Shown here: in pieces, positions 21,588 through 28,847 of the stretch
Layout: each line of letters begins with the position of its first letter
Numbering within the stretch: the first letter of the stretch is position 1
NCBI GenBank assembly: GCA_012519875.1
Contig: JAAYPL010000061.1
Span: 1-28,847 of the forward strand
Reading direction: 5' to 3'
From: Clostridiaceae bacterium
GTDB taxonomy: Bacteria > Bacillota > Clostridia > Saccharofermentanales > UBA5734
DNA length: 28,847 bases
Made by a program: the position numbers and the translations under genes
The notes under the pieces: model-generated
The model's database searches: none
What the model was told of the DNA's origin: nothing
What the model saw: only the letters and a program-made list of their open reading frames with translations

Positions 21588-23186
21588 ATGCGTGTGATCG
21601 GCCACTTTGAACAACAGGCCATCGACCGTCTGTGGCAACAGCGGACCGGTTTGCCACTCCTGATCCTAATGGAGAATGCCGCCGCGGCTGTGGTAAAAAG
21701 AAGCCGGGAGATGGTGGACCCTGCTGCCACGGTGCTTGTTCTGGCCGGTAAGGGAAATAACGGCGGCGATGCCTTTGCCAGTGCACGGTTGCTGGCCGCC
21801 GCCGGGTATCGCGTGGTGTGTCGGGAACTTTTTCCGGATGCGCCGCGACTTTACGAGGTTGAAGCCAACAGGCAGGCCTATCTTGGCCTGGGGCATGAGA
21901 TCACACCGTTAACCGCAGGTGATTTTGACCGGATGGAAACCGGCTCCTTGATTATTGATGGGATTTTCGGCACAGGTTTCCGTGCCGACCGCCCTTTCCC
22001 CGAGCCGGTGCGTCAGGCCTCTTTACTGACAGCCGCCGCGAGGCAGCGGGGTGCTTTGGTGCTTGCCATTGACATTCCCAGCGGCGTAGACGCCGACAGT
22101 GGTCATGCTGTCGACGCGGCCTTTTGTGCCGATGTGACCGTCACTTTCTGTCATAACAAAATCGGTCTGTGCGGTGCGCCCGGCCGCTTCCTTGCCGGCC
22201 GTGTCCTGGTCGAACCCATTGGTGTGCCGAAGTCCTGGATCGACGACCTGCCGGAGGCAATTGGACTAGAGAGCGGTGTCAGACGCACATATCAAACGGA
22301 TGTCGATGATGTCCGGGCTGTCCGGCCGGTGAGGGCTGCCGACAGTCACAAAGGACATTTTGGCCGTGTCTTGGTTCTTGGTGGTTCCCCCGGCATGCCC
22401 GGCGCGGTTTTGTTGGCGGCCACAGCCGCCGCCCGTTCCGGAGCCGGCCTTGTGGACGTTGCCGTTCCCGAGACGATTGCCGCAACGGTTTTGGCGGCCC
22501 GGCCGGAATGCTTGCTGCATACGCTGCCCGAAGGGAAATTTCAATCGCCCGAGCAGCAGACCGGCTTTTTTTCGCAAATGGAAACGCTTCTCCGTTCTGC
22601 GTCGGCGGTCGTGGCCGGTATGGGAGCCGGTCAATCGGAATGGCTTCGATCAGCTCTTCCTCAGATGATCTCCGGAGCCGGACAGTTGATCTTGGATGCC
22701 GATGCCCTGAATCAAATAGCAAGAGATCCGGACTGTTATTTTGGCTTGTTGCGCGAGCGAGCGGCAAAGGGTCTTGCTCCTGCAATCCTCACGCCCCATC
22801 CCGGTGAATTCGGCCGACTGCTGCCGGACTGCTGTTTAAACGATCGTCAGGAGGCGGCGCGCACGCTGTCCGCAGCCTGTTCCTCGGTGGTTGTGCTTAA
22901 AGGGGCGGCGACGGTTGTGGCAGAGCCCGGCGGGACGGCCTGGATTAATCCGACGGGCAATCATGGCTTGGCCAAGGGTGGCAGCGGTGATGTTCTGGCC
23001 GGCCTGATCGCCGGGTTGCTGGCGCAAGGGCCGGCGACCGCCGAGGCAGCGGTTGCTGCGGTTTACCTGCATGGTCTGGCGGCCGATCTGGCGGCCTCGC
23101 GTATGGGACACCGCACCATTCTGGCCGGGGATGTGATCAATGCGATGGGAGACGCTTTGCGACAAGTTGGCTGGGAGCCTTCGTGA
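21588..23186 (+). CDS. nnr: Bifunctional NAD(P)HX epimerase / ADP-dependent NAD(P)HX dehydratase
   Basis: 532 residues. The N-terminal YjeF/NnrE epimerase domain (about 1-215) includes LILMENAAAAVV, LAGKGNNGGDAFASARLLAAAGY and DIPSGVDADSG. The C-terminal ribokinase-like NnrD dehydratase domain (about 230-525) has GRVLVLGGSPGMPGA, LDADALNQIA, ILTPHPGEFGRL and the phosphate-binding HGLAKGGSGDVLAG. Together they repair hydrated NADH and NADPH. The start is the ATG at 21588. The ATG at 21573 is followed by a GGGAGG that serves as Shine-Dalgarno for 21588. A TATAAT at 21539-21544 may be its -10, but no -35 at normal spacing is seen. It is followed after 12 bases by alr, so the two form an operon. 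Confidence 0.95.
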   Translation: MRVIGHFEQQAIDRLWQQRTGLPLLILMENAAAAVVKRSREMVDPAATVLVLAGKGNNGGDAFASARLLAAAGYRVVCRELFPDAPRLYEVEANRQAYLGLGHEITPLTAGDFDRMETGSLIIDGIFGTGFRADRPFPEPVRQASLLTAAARQRGALVLAIDIPSGVDADSGHAVDAAFCADVTVTFCHNKIGLCGAPGRFLAGRVLVEPIGVPKSWIDDLPEAIGLESGVRRTYQTDVDDVRAVRPVRAADSHKGHFGRVLVLGGSPGMPGAVLLAATAAARSGAGLVDVAVPETIAATVLAARPECLLHTLPEGKFQSPEQQTGFFSQMETLLRSASAVVAGMGAGQSEWLRSALPQMISGAGQLILDADALNQIARDPDCYFGLLRERAAKGLAPAILTPHPGEFGRLLPDCCLNDRQEAARTLSAACSSVVVLKGAATVVAEPGGTAWINPTGNHGLAKGGSGDVLAGLIAGLLAQGPATAEAAVAAVYLHGLAADLAASRMGHRTILAGDVINAMGDALRQVGWEPS

Positions 23187-23198
23187 AAGGAAAAACAA

Positions 23199-24398
23199 AT
23201 GACGCATCATGATTGCCTGAATCGATCTTGGGCGGAAATCAACCTTGATCATATCGCTTGGAACGTTCGGCGAATCCGCCGCTCGGTTCACCGCAGCACG
23301 GAGATCATGGCTGTTGTCAAAGCTGATGCCTACGGTCATGGCGTGGATCAGACCATTCCGGTCATGCTGGAAAATGGCGTTACGCGCCTGGCTGTGTCCA
23401 TATTGGATGAGGCCATTCAACTGCGCCAAGCCGGCGTGGATGCTCCGATCCTGGTTCTCAGCTATACCGATTCCGGCCGGGCGCCGGAAATACTCAAAAA
23501 TCAGATAACTCAGACCGTTTACAGCCGCGACCTGGCACAGGCGCTTTCCGACGCAGCTGTGCAGCTGAACTGTGATGCGCGCATTCATATCAAGGTTGAT
23601 ACCGGGATGGGACGGGTCGGTTTTCTGGCCGGTTATGGCGCCGTCAAGGATATTACATGGATCGGCCGGTTGCCTCGGGTCATCATTGAAGGCATATATA
23701 CCCATTTCGCGACCGCCGACGAAGAGGACACAACCTTTGTCTTTGAGCAGTTTGAACAATTTAATGCCATCTGTCGTGAGCTGGAGCGAATCGGCATTCA
23801 AATTCCGATCAAGCATGTCTGCAACAGTGCTGCAACCATGCGTTTCCCGGCTATGCATCTGGATCTGGTTCGTCCCGGCTTGATTTTATTTGGCATGATA
23901 CCGGCCGGCTGCCCCGATGCCTGGACCGATCTGAAACCTGCCATGACTCTGAAATCCGGTGCTATTCTGACCAAAGATCTGCCCTCGGGATATCCGATCA
24001 GCTACGGGCGATCTTTTATTACTTCCCGAGAGAGCCAGATTGTTACGATTCCGATCGGTTATGCCGACGGGTATTCCCGCCGCCTGACCGGAAAGGCCAG
24101 TGTTCTGCTGAGGGGCCGCCGCCTGCCGGTAATCGGGCGTATTTGCATGGATACCTGCATGGTGGATGCGACCCAATTACCGCCGCCGAGGGTTGCAGTC
24201 GGTGAAGAGGTCATACTGTTCGGTGAGCAAATCAATGACGGCAAAAGATCCGGTATCTCGGTTGATGAATTGGCTGCTTGGATGGAAACCATCAATTACG
24301 AAGTTACCTGCCTGATTGGTCGGCGTGTTCCGCGGGCCTATGTGACGGCAAAAGGTCTGTCCACGGTCAAGAGCTACATCTTGGGAGAAAACCGATAG
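23199..24398 (+). CDS. alr: Alanine racemase (PLP-dependent)
   Basis: 399 residues. It makes D-alanine for peptidoglycan. The PLP lysine is Lys41 in MAVVKADAYGHG, and the catalytic tyrosine is in the IPIGYADGYSRRL motif. Other family landmarks are HIKVDTGMGRVGF, EGIYTHFATAD, SYGRSFIT and GRICMDTCMVD. AAAGGA lies about ten bases before the ATG. Its placement after nnr is common in Firmicutes. A GC-rich hairpin follows its stop immediately. Confidence 0.97.
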   Translation: MTHHDCLNRSWAEINLDHIAWNVRRIRRSVHRSTEIMAVVKADAYGHGVDQTIPVMLENGVTRLAVSILDEAIQLRQAGVDAPILVLSYTDSGRAPEILKNQITQTVYSRDLAQALSDAAVQLNCDARIHIKVDTGMGRVGFLAGYGAVKDITWIGRLPRVIIEGIYTHFATADEEDTTFVFEQFEQFNAICRELERIGIQIPIKHVCNSAATMRFPAMHLDLVRPGLILFGMIPAGCPDAWTDLKPAMTLKSGAILTKDLPSGYPISYGRSFITSRESQIVTIPIGYADGYSRRLTGKASVLLRGRRLPVIGRICMDTCMVDATQLPPPRVAVGEEVILFGEQINDGKRSGISVDELAAWMETINYEVTCLIGRRVPRAYVTAKGLSTVKSYILGENR

Positions 24399-24400
24399 CG

Positions 24401-24423
24401 AACCGCACTTTCCGGGTGCGGTT
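24401..24423 (+). terminator. Hairpin after alr, overlapping the ribU promoter
   Basis: A perfect 8-base-pair stem (AACCGCAC, 24401-24408, with GTGCGGTT, 24416-24423) sits three bases after the alr stop. It lacks a proper T-run, so termination would be weak. Its last bases overlap the -35 hexamer of the next promoter. Confidence 0.4.
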
Positions 24424-24450
24424 GAATCCCCCGGGCCTCCATGCTATAAT
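24422..24450 (+). promoter_or_regulatory. ribU riboswitch promoter
   Basis: TTGAAT (24422-24427), a 17-base spacer and perfect TATAAT (24445-24450), with an extended-10 TG (TGCTATAAT). The start would be near 24457, just ahead of the FMN aptamer. Confidence 0.75.
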
Positions 24451-24465
24451 GATGCCCGAACCGAA

Positions 24466-24612
24466 ATGTTTCCGGGGCAGGGTGTGATTCCCTACCGGCG
24501 GTGATTCCCCGCAAGGGGCGAGCCCGCGAACCTCTTGACCGGCCCGATGGCCGGAGAGGCTGACAAGGTGAGATTCCTTGGCCGACAGTACAGTCTGGAT
24601 GGAAGGAAACGA
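24466..24612 (+). promoter_or_regulatory. FMN riboswitch (RFN element)
   Basis: The conserved RFN blocks appear in order: CGGGGCAGGGTG (from 24473), CCTACCGGCGGTGAT, AGCCCGCGA, a variable stem, GGTGAGATTCC, GCCGACAGTACAGTCTGGATG, closed by the P1 stem GTTTCC (24468-24473) with GGAAAC (24605-24610). It senses FMN and represses by premature termination or by hiding translation signals. A terminator (24634-24665) lies between the aptamer and the ribU start, so transcriptional control is likely here. Confidence 0.95.
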
Positions 24613-24633
24613 TGCGTCTGTTGATGCCTGATT

Positions 24634-24665
24634 GCCCCCGAGTAACCGGATGGGGGCTTTTTCTT
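24634..24665 (+). terminator. Riboswitch-controlled terminator of ribU
   Basis: Stem GCCCCC (24634-24639) with GGGGGC (24652-24657) around a 12-base loop, followed by a T-rich tract from 24658 (TTTTTCTTTT). It lies 22 bases after the aptamer and 58 bases before the ribU ATG, as expected for an FMN-induced terminator. Confidence 0.8.
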
Positions 24666-24722
24666 TTCCCAAGACAAAACCCCGACTTGTTCGGTCGAAA
24701 AAAACAGAAAGAAGGCCTTACC

Positions 24723-25343
24723 ATGACCGAAAACAGCATGAATCTTCGCATCGACAAAACCCGCGCCCGCATCCGTTGGATTGCCAAAACCGGCGTTCTG
24801 TCAGCCGTTGCCATCGCCTTGATGTATCTGGAGATGTCGCTGCCGCTGATGCCGGCTTTTTTTAAATTTGATTTTAGCGAGATCGCAGTACTGCTGGCCT
24901 CCTTCGCAATGGGCCCGCTGACCGGCATCCTGGTCGAACTCATCAAGAATCTGGCTCATTTACCGGTATCCGGCACCATGTATGTCGGCGAGCTGGCCAA
25001 TTTCATTGTCGGTGTGCTTTTTGTCGGCACCGCCGGATGGATTTATCAACGACACAAAACACGCAGCCGCGCCTACCTTGCCATGGCGGCCGGAACCCTT
25101 GCCATGACAGTCGGGGCCAGTTTGATCAATTATTTTTTGATGATCCCGTTTTATGTCTCGGCGATGGGGTTCCCGATGGAAACGATTATTAACCTGACGC
25201 ACAAGGCCGGCAATCTGATGGTCAACGATCTTAAGAGTCTGATTCTATGGGTCTTTGTACCGTTCAATCTGTTTAAAGGCATCCTCATCTCACTTATTGT
25301 CGGGCTGGTCTACAAAAGAGTCAGTCCCCTCTTGCATCGCTGA
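24723..25343 (+). CDS. ribU: Riboflavin ECF transporter S component (RibU)
   Basis: 206-residue integral membrane protein with about five or six hydrophobic segments. It takes up riboflavin with a shared energy-coupling-factor module encoded elsewhere. RibU-like landmarks are FFKFDFSEIAVLLASFAMGPLTG, VELIKNLAHL, VGELANFIVGV and VPFNLFKG near the C-terminus. The N-terminal 20 residues are polar and basic. The start is the ATG at 24723 (GAAGG eight bases upstream). An earlier in-frame ATG at 24612 lies within the riboswitch/terminator leader and is rejected. The FMN riboswitch directly upstream independently supports the riboflavin assignment. Confidence 0.94.
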   Translation: MTENSMNLRIDKTRARIRWIAKTGVLSAVAIALMYLEMSLPLMPAFFKFDFSEIAVLLASFAMGPLTGILVELIKNLAHLPVSGTMYVGELANFIVGVLFVGTAGWIYQRHKTRSRAYLAMAAGTLAMTVGASLINYFLMIPFYVSAMGFPMETIINLTHKAGNLMVNDLKSLILWVFVPFNLFKGILISLIVGLVYKRVSPLLHR

Positions 25344-25348
25344 CCGGT

Positions 25349-25795
25349 ATGTATAACCGCATTCGGGAGAAAATCGCCTACCGCCTGCTGGTGGGCATCG
25401 GCGTGCCGATACTGGTTTGCGGCGGTTTTGTCATTATATATTTCCATGATCCCAACCGGAGCCTTCTCCCGATTCCCTGCCTGTTTAAAATGGTGACCGG
25501 GCTTGACTGCATCGGATGCGGCACGACCAGAGCTTTGAACGCGTTGGCTCACGGTAAAATCCTGACGGCGCTCTCACATAATCTGATCATGCCCTTCTGG
25601 CTGTTGCTGCCGGCATATGCGTTGCTGGGGGAGTGGCTGCGGGCGGTGATCGGCCGCCCGGTCCTGCCGCCGGTACGTGACCATCGCTGGATGTTGATTT
25701 TGCTTTTGGTCAGCAGTCTTTTATTTTTTGTGCTGCGCAATTTACCATGGGAACCGTTTACCTGGTTGGCGGCGTCGGCCGGCCCGCTCCGGTAG
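25349..25795 (+). CDS. DUF2752 membrane protein
   Basis: 148 residues with three or four hydrophobic segments. The DUF2752 signature is present as IPCLFKMVTGLDCIGCGTTRALNALAHG (about 43-70), with the conserved CxxCGxTRA core at Cys56/Cys59, followed by a membrane segment (LIMPFWLLLPAYALLG). The function of the family is not established. It begins five bases after the ribU stop without a strong Shine-Dalgarno, so it is probably translated by reinitiation and controlled by the same FMN riboswitch. No terminator is evident after it. Confidence 0.85.
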   Translation: MYNRIREKIAYRLLVGIGVPILVCGGFVIIYFHDPNRSLLPIPCLFKMVTGLDCIGCGTTRALNALAHGKILTALSHNLIMPFWLLLPAYALLGEWLRAVIGRPVLPPVRDHRWMLILLLVSSLLFFVLRNLPWEPFTWLAASAGPLR

Positions 25796-25810
25796 CCCGT
25801 TCGTGAATAG

Positions 25811-25840
25811 TTGACAAAGATGTCGGCCGGCGGTCAAAAT
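25811..25840 (+). promoter_or_regulatory. Promoter of the complete glycoside hydrolase
   Basis: Perfect TTGACA (25811-25816), an 18-base spacer and CAAAAT (25835-25840). The -10 overlaps an upstream in-frame ATG (25839), which supports the downstream GTG start. The leader to 25941 is about 95 bases. A GC-rich GGCCGGC dyad sits in the spacer. Confidence 0.5.
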
Positions 25841-25940
25841 GTGTGTAGATTTTGTTTTCGGCTCGGCCAACAGACAATCGTCGTTTTGCCGAAGAAAAGC
25901 TTTTATCTGCGACAGGAGAATCAATCCGGAGGTGTTGTTG

Positions 25941-28652
25941 GTGAATCAGAAATTAATTGAAGTGTTGAACAATCAGGGCGACAATTATATCCTGCCGTTT
26001 TTCTGGCAACATGGCGAGGATGAGGCGGTTCTGCGCGAGGAAATGGAAAAAATTGATGCATGCGGAATCGGTGCCGTCTGCGTCGAGGCCAGGCCACATC
26101 CGGATTTTGCCGGGCCTTTGTGGTGGCGTGATCTGGATATTATTCTGGATGAGGCCAAAAAGCGCGATATGAAGGTCTGGATATTGGACGACGCTCACTT
26201 CCCTACCGGTTTTGCCAATGACATCCTGAAAGAAAAACCGATTCATCTGCGCAAACAATACCTCATGTTTAAAAACGCCGATGTTGCCGGCCCGCTTGCC
26301 GGTGCCCGTCTTGATGTCGGATCCCTGGCCCGGACGGTGCCGCTGCCCGGGCTTGAACCGTCAACCCCTTTCGGCGCACCCAAAGATCAGCTGGTTTTCA
26401 CCGATGACAGTCTGTTGGCTGTCGTGGCCGGACGGGTATTGTCGGGTGACAGCATAGATCCCGAGTCCTTGATTGATTTGACCGCCCGTGTCGTGGACGG
26501 TGTGCTGACCTGGAATGTTCCGGCCGGTGCCTGGCGTGTTTTGATTCTTTATCTGACCCGAAACGGCGGTGGCAACACCAATTACATCAATATGCTTGAT
26601 CGCGCTTCCTGCGCATTGCAAATCGAGGCGGTTTATGAACCCCACTACGCCCGCTATGCTGATGATTTTGGCAAAACCATCGCCGGATTTTTTTCCGATG
26701 AGCCTTTGGTGGGCAATACCGCCGGCTTTAGCTTTGACGAAGTGATCGGGAAAAAAATGATGCCGCTTCCCTGGAGTGCCGAAATGCCGGAATTGCTGCG
26801 AAATGCCTTAGGAGACAATTGGCTGCTGCAGCTGCCGTTTCTTTGGTTCGCCGGGCCGGAGGCTGACCCTCGGGCTGCCCATGCTCGTTATGCCTTCATG
26901 GATATTGTGACCCGGTTGATCGAAAAGAATTTCAGCCGTCAGATCGGCGAATGGTGTGCGGCGCGCGGTGTCGAATATATCGGTCATCTGATTGAAGACA
27001 ACAACCAACATAGCCGGCTTGGCAGCAGTCTTGGTCATTTTTTCCGTGGGCTGGCGGGACAGCATATGTCCGGAATTGATAACATCGGCGGACAAGTTTT
27101 GCCGGGCATGGAAAACACATTGCGCCACCGCCGGATTCTACAGTCCGGCGACGGCGAGTTTTTCCATTTTGCCCTTGGTAAATTGGGTTCGTCGTACGGC
27201 CATATTGATCCGCTCAAAAAAGGCCGGACCATGTGTGAGATTTTCGGAGCCTACGGTTGGGGTGAAGGTGTTCGTATGATGAAGTGGTTGACGGATCATT
27301 TTTTGGTTCGCGGCGTCAACCACTATGTGCCTCACGCCTTTTCCCCAAAAGAGTTTCCCGACGAGGATTGCCCGCCGCATTTCTATGCCCGCGGAAACAA
27401 CCCGCAATACCGCCATTTTGGCCATCTGATGCGTTATATGAACCGTATGTGCCACCTGCTGAATGATGGCCGGGCAATGGCGCCGGCGGCGATTCTTTAT
27501 CATGCTGAAAGCGAATGGACCGGCAAAACCATGTTGATGCAAAAACCGGCCCGTGTCCTGACCGAAAACCAGATTGATTTTGATTTTTTACCGTCGGACG
27601 TCTTCAGTGATCGCCAAACCTACCGGACGAGTTTTTCCGACGGCCGACTGATTGTCAACCAAAACATGTATCGTTGCCTGATTGTGCCGACCGCCGAGTA
27701 CATTCATTCGACCGTCGCTGAATTTGCCGTTCAGGCCATGGGCGAAGGCTTTCCGGTTGTTTTTATCAACAAATTGCCGCGAGGTGTCAGTGATGGTATG
27801 GTCAGCGGCAAGACTTTGCCGGAAAATCTGTGCTCCTGCCTTGTGTCGACCTTGAAAGCGTTGCCGGACCTGCTTGACAGCCTCGGCATCAGGGACATCG
27901 TCTTGGATCATCCCTTCCCGGCCCTGCGCTATCTGCACTACCGGACCGGAAGCGATACGTTCATGTTCTTTAACGAATCCCTCAGCGATACGGTGGATAC
28001 CTGGATTTATCTGCCTGTAGCCGGCCCGGCGGCCTTTTACGACGGGGAGGAAAACAAACTCTATCATGCTTCGATCCGACCGGAGGGCAAAGGATCAAAG
28101 GTCCGGGTGGTTCTGGAACCCTACGAGTCCTGTGTCTTGGTCTTTGATCGAGAAATACCGTCTGACCTGCCGGTTCGCGAACCCTTGAGCATGCTCAAGC
28201 CCATGCTGGAAATCAACGGGCCCTGGCAGATTTCGCTGGCAACGGCAAAGGAGTATCCCAACTTCAAAGATCGCCGAGAGACCGCCGTTTTGTACGATAT
28301 CAGCATCGAACGGCCAAATTTCTCGGGAACCGTCTGCTATGAAACGGCCGTTGAAGTGCAGGCCGAAACCGGGCAAGGGCACGTGCTGCTTTTGGAAGAG
28401 GCCAATGAAGCCGTCGAGGTCTGGGTTAATGATAACTATGCCGGCATCAGGCTTTGTCCGCCCTACCGGTTCCCCGTCGGCGAACTTCTCGTCACCGGTC
28501 GCAACACATTGCGGATCGAGGTGAGCAACACACTGGAGAATCAGATGAAAGACAAGGTAAATCCGGTTATGTCGGTTCTTCACGCGCCCGGCTTTACCCT
28601 GCCGGCCGGCCTGACCGGCAAGGTGGAAATCTATTCGGCAGATGTTGGTTGA
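25941..28652 (+). CDS. Large intracellular glycoside hydrolase (GH106/GH2-like architecture)
   Basis: 903 residues without a signal peptide, so probably cytoplasmic. The N-terminus forms a TIM-barrel-like region (ILPFFWQHGEDEAVLREEMEKI, then DMKVWILDDAHFPTGFA). The central part contains acidic candidates in GFFSDEPLVG and GHLIEDNNQHSR, the segment MCEIFGAYGWGEGVRMMKWL and VNHYVPHAFSPKEFPDEDCPP. The C-terminus is a galactose-binding-like domain (AVEVWVNDNYAG, NTLRIEVSNTLENQ). This layout resembles unclassified relatives of GH106 alpha-L-rhamnosidases; the exact family and catalytic residues need a profile search. The start is the GTG at 25941, eight bases after GGAGG; the longer frame to 25839 overlaps the promoter. 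It is probably part of the same sugar regulon as the locus at 1-13018 (inference). Confidence 0.82.
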   Translation: MNQKLIEVLNNQGDNYILPFFWQHGEDEAVLREEMEKIDACGIGAVCVEARPHPDFAGPLWWRDLDIILDEAKKRDMKVWILDDAHFPTGFANDILKEKPIHLRKQYLMFKNADVAGPLAGARLDVGSLARTVPLPGLEPSTPFGAPKDQLVFTDDSLLAVVAGRVLSGDSIDPESLIDLTARVVDGVLTWNVPAGAWRVLILYLTRNGGGNTNYINMLDRASCALQIEAVYEPHYARYADDFGKTIAGFFSDEPLVGNTAGFSFDEVIGKKMMPLPWSAEMPELLRNALGDNWLLQLPFLWFAGPEADPRAAHARYAFMDIVTRLIEKNFSRQIGEWCAARGVEYIGHLIEDNNQHSRLGSSLGHFFRGLAGQHMSGIDNIGGQVLPGMENTLRHRRILQSGDGEFFHFALGKLGSSYGHIDPLKKGRTMCEIFGAYGWGEGVRMMKWLTDHFLVRGVNHYVPHAFSPKEFPDEDCPPHFYARGNNPQYRHFGHLMRYMNRMCHLLNDGRAMAPAAILYHAESEWTGKTMLMQKPARVLTENQIDFDFLPSDVFSDRQTYRTSFSDGRLIVNQNMYRCLIVPTAEYIHSTVAEFAVQAMGEGFPVVFINKLPRGVSDGMVSGKTLPENLCSCLVSTLKALPDLLDSLGIRDIVLDHPFPALRYLHYRTGSDTFMFFNESLSDTVDTWIYLPVAGPAAFYDGEENKLYHASIRPEGKGSKVRVVLEPYESCVLVFDREIPSDLPVREPLSMLKPMLEINGPWQISLATAKEYPNFKDRRETAVLYDISIERPNFSGTVCYETAVEVQAETGQGHVLLLEEANEAVEVWVNDNYAGIRLCPPYRFPVGELLVTGRNTLRIEVSNTLENQMKDKVNPVMSVLHAPGFTLPAGLTGKVEIYSADVG

Positions 28653-28677
28653 CGCTGCCCGGTGAAAGGCATAAAAT
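28649..28677 (+). promoter_or_regulatory. Promoter for the gene interrupted at the right edge
   Basis: TTGACG (28649-28654, overlapping the hydrolase stop), a 17-base spacer and TAAAAT (28672-28677). With the downstream GGAGGG (28703-28708) and ATG (28718), it forms a complete expression signal leading into a seven-codon frame. Confidence 0.55.
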
Positions 28678-28717
28678 TTAAAACAAGAAGTGTTATGCTG
28701 ATTGGAGGGTTATTGTT

Positions 28718-28741
28718 ATGCAGCGCGGAATGCAACATTAA
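28718..28741 (+). pseudogene. 5' remnant of a gene apparently interrupted by an IS30-family element
   Basis: ATG at 28718, nine bases after a strong GGAGGG, opens a frame that stops after seven codons (TAA at 28739-28741). The well-formed promoter and Shine-Dalgarno suggest a real gene began here, and the adjacent transposase end suggests it was split by insertion. The exact junction is not determinable: probably within or just after these codons. The rest of the gene would lie beyond the right edge, past the element. Alternatively this is a short leader peptide. Confidence 0.4.
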
Positions 28742-28847
28742 GTGTCGCCCAATGTTAAGAAACCAACCTGTATACTTCTAACGGTGTTCTGTAATCCAAA
28801 ATCTTTCGAGGATAAGTATTCAGCCACATCTCTATGCGTTTGATTTC
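28732..28847 (-). mobile_element. Partial IS30-family insertion sequence (3' end only; left boundary approximate)
   Basis: The transposase 3' end plus a short non-coding edge. A small dyad AACATT (28734-28739) ... AATGTT (28751-28756) lies at the edge and may belong to the terminal inverted repeat, but the second end and target duplication are outside the window, so the boundary is an estimate. Confidence 0.6.
28755..28847 (-). CDS. IS30-family transposase, C-terminal 30 residues (truncated by window edge)
   Basis: The minus strand translates from the edge to a TAA at 28757-28755 as 30 residues containing WLNTYPRKILDYRTPLEVYR. This matches the very conserved end of IS30-family transposases (N-x-RPRK-x-LG-x-TP-x-EVF type). 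The catalytic DDE residues lie outside the window, so whether the element is intact is unknown. Confidence 0.75.
   Translation of the reverse strand, partial: EIKRIEMWLNTYPRKILDYRTPLEVYRLVS

Noticed and set aside
22836..23858. 340-codon antisense frame across nnr and alr
   Set aside because: It spans two well-supported genes on the other strand and shows no domain; typical of GC-rich third-position bias.
24612..24722. N-terminal extension of RibU to an ATG at 24612
   Set aside because: It would translate through the riboswitch terminator and add a non-membrane segment not typical of RibU.
25839..25940. Upstream ATG for the complete glycoside hydrolase
   Set aside because: It overlaps the -10 hexamer, encodes cysteine/arginine-rich sequence unlike the family, and lacks a Shine-Dalgarno, whereas GTG 25941 has GGAGG.
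1..28847. tRNA, rRNA, CRISPR arrays, phage integrase or att sites
   Set aside because: Scanning the intergenic gaps by eye gave no tRNA-like cloverleaf, no regular direct repeats and no integrase; the gaps are mostly under 220 bp and are accounted for by promoters, terminators and the riboswitch.

Overview
The window reads as a chromosomal segment of a low-redundancy, anaerobic-type Firmicute (Clostridia-like). Evidence: strong GGAGG ribosome-binding sites with many GTG/TTG starts, a YesN/YesM two-component pair, an FMN riboswitch in front of a RibU-type ECF S component, a pyrG leader of the Gram-positive reiterative-transcription type, a small clostridial-type ferredoxin and an IS30-family transposase end. 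No tRNA, rRNA, CRISPR array or phage module was seen, and the species cannot be named from sequence alone.

Region 1 (1-13018) is a carbohydrate locus. It opens with the 3' end of a large glycoside hydrolase and a convergent AraC regulator (535-1473, minus). From a divergent promoter region runs a tightly spaced plus-strand operon: Gfo/Idh/MocA oxidoreductase, VOC/glyoxalase-like protein, two paralogous TIM-barrel 'sugar phosphate isomerase/epimerase' proteins, a second Gfo/Idh/MocA oxidoreductase, a YesN-type response regulator and a YesM-type sensor kinase. After a 116-bp gap holding a perfect 15-bp palindrome come a PfkB-family kinase, a divergent class-I xylose-isomerase-like protein and an MtlD-family polyol-phosphate dehydrogenase. 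No transporter is visible. My inference is an intracellular glycoside or polyol catabolic route in which oxidation (Gfo/Idh/MocA) precedes TIM-barrel isomerisation or lyase chemistry. The substrate is unknown.

Region 2 (13019-25795) is mostly housekeeping: pyrG with a promoter and leader terminator; a minus-strand alpha-oxoamine synthase; a ferredoxin; a small membrane protein; a zinc-ribbon / PH-GRAM-like membrane protein pair; glutamine-dependent NAD synthetase (minus); metA (Glu111, predicted acetyl-CoA specific); thioredoxin; bifunctional NAD(P)HX epimerase/dehydratase; alanine racemase; and FMN riboswitch-ribU followed by a DUF2752 protein.

Region 3 (25796-28847) returns to sugar metabolism with a complete 903-residue glycoside hydrolase whose C-terminal domain resembles the partial one at the left edge. 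Directly after it is a complete promoter, Shine-Dalgarno and ATG whose reading frame stops after seven codons, next to the 3' end of an IS30-type transposase on the minus strand. This looks like a gene knocked out at its start by an insertion sequence.
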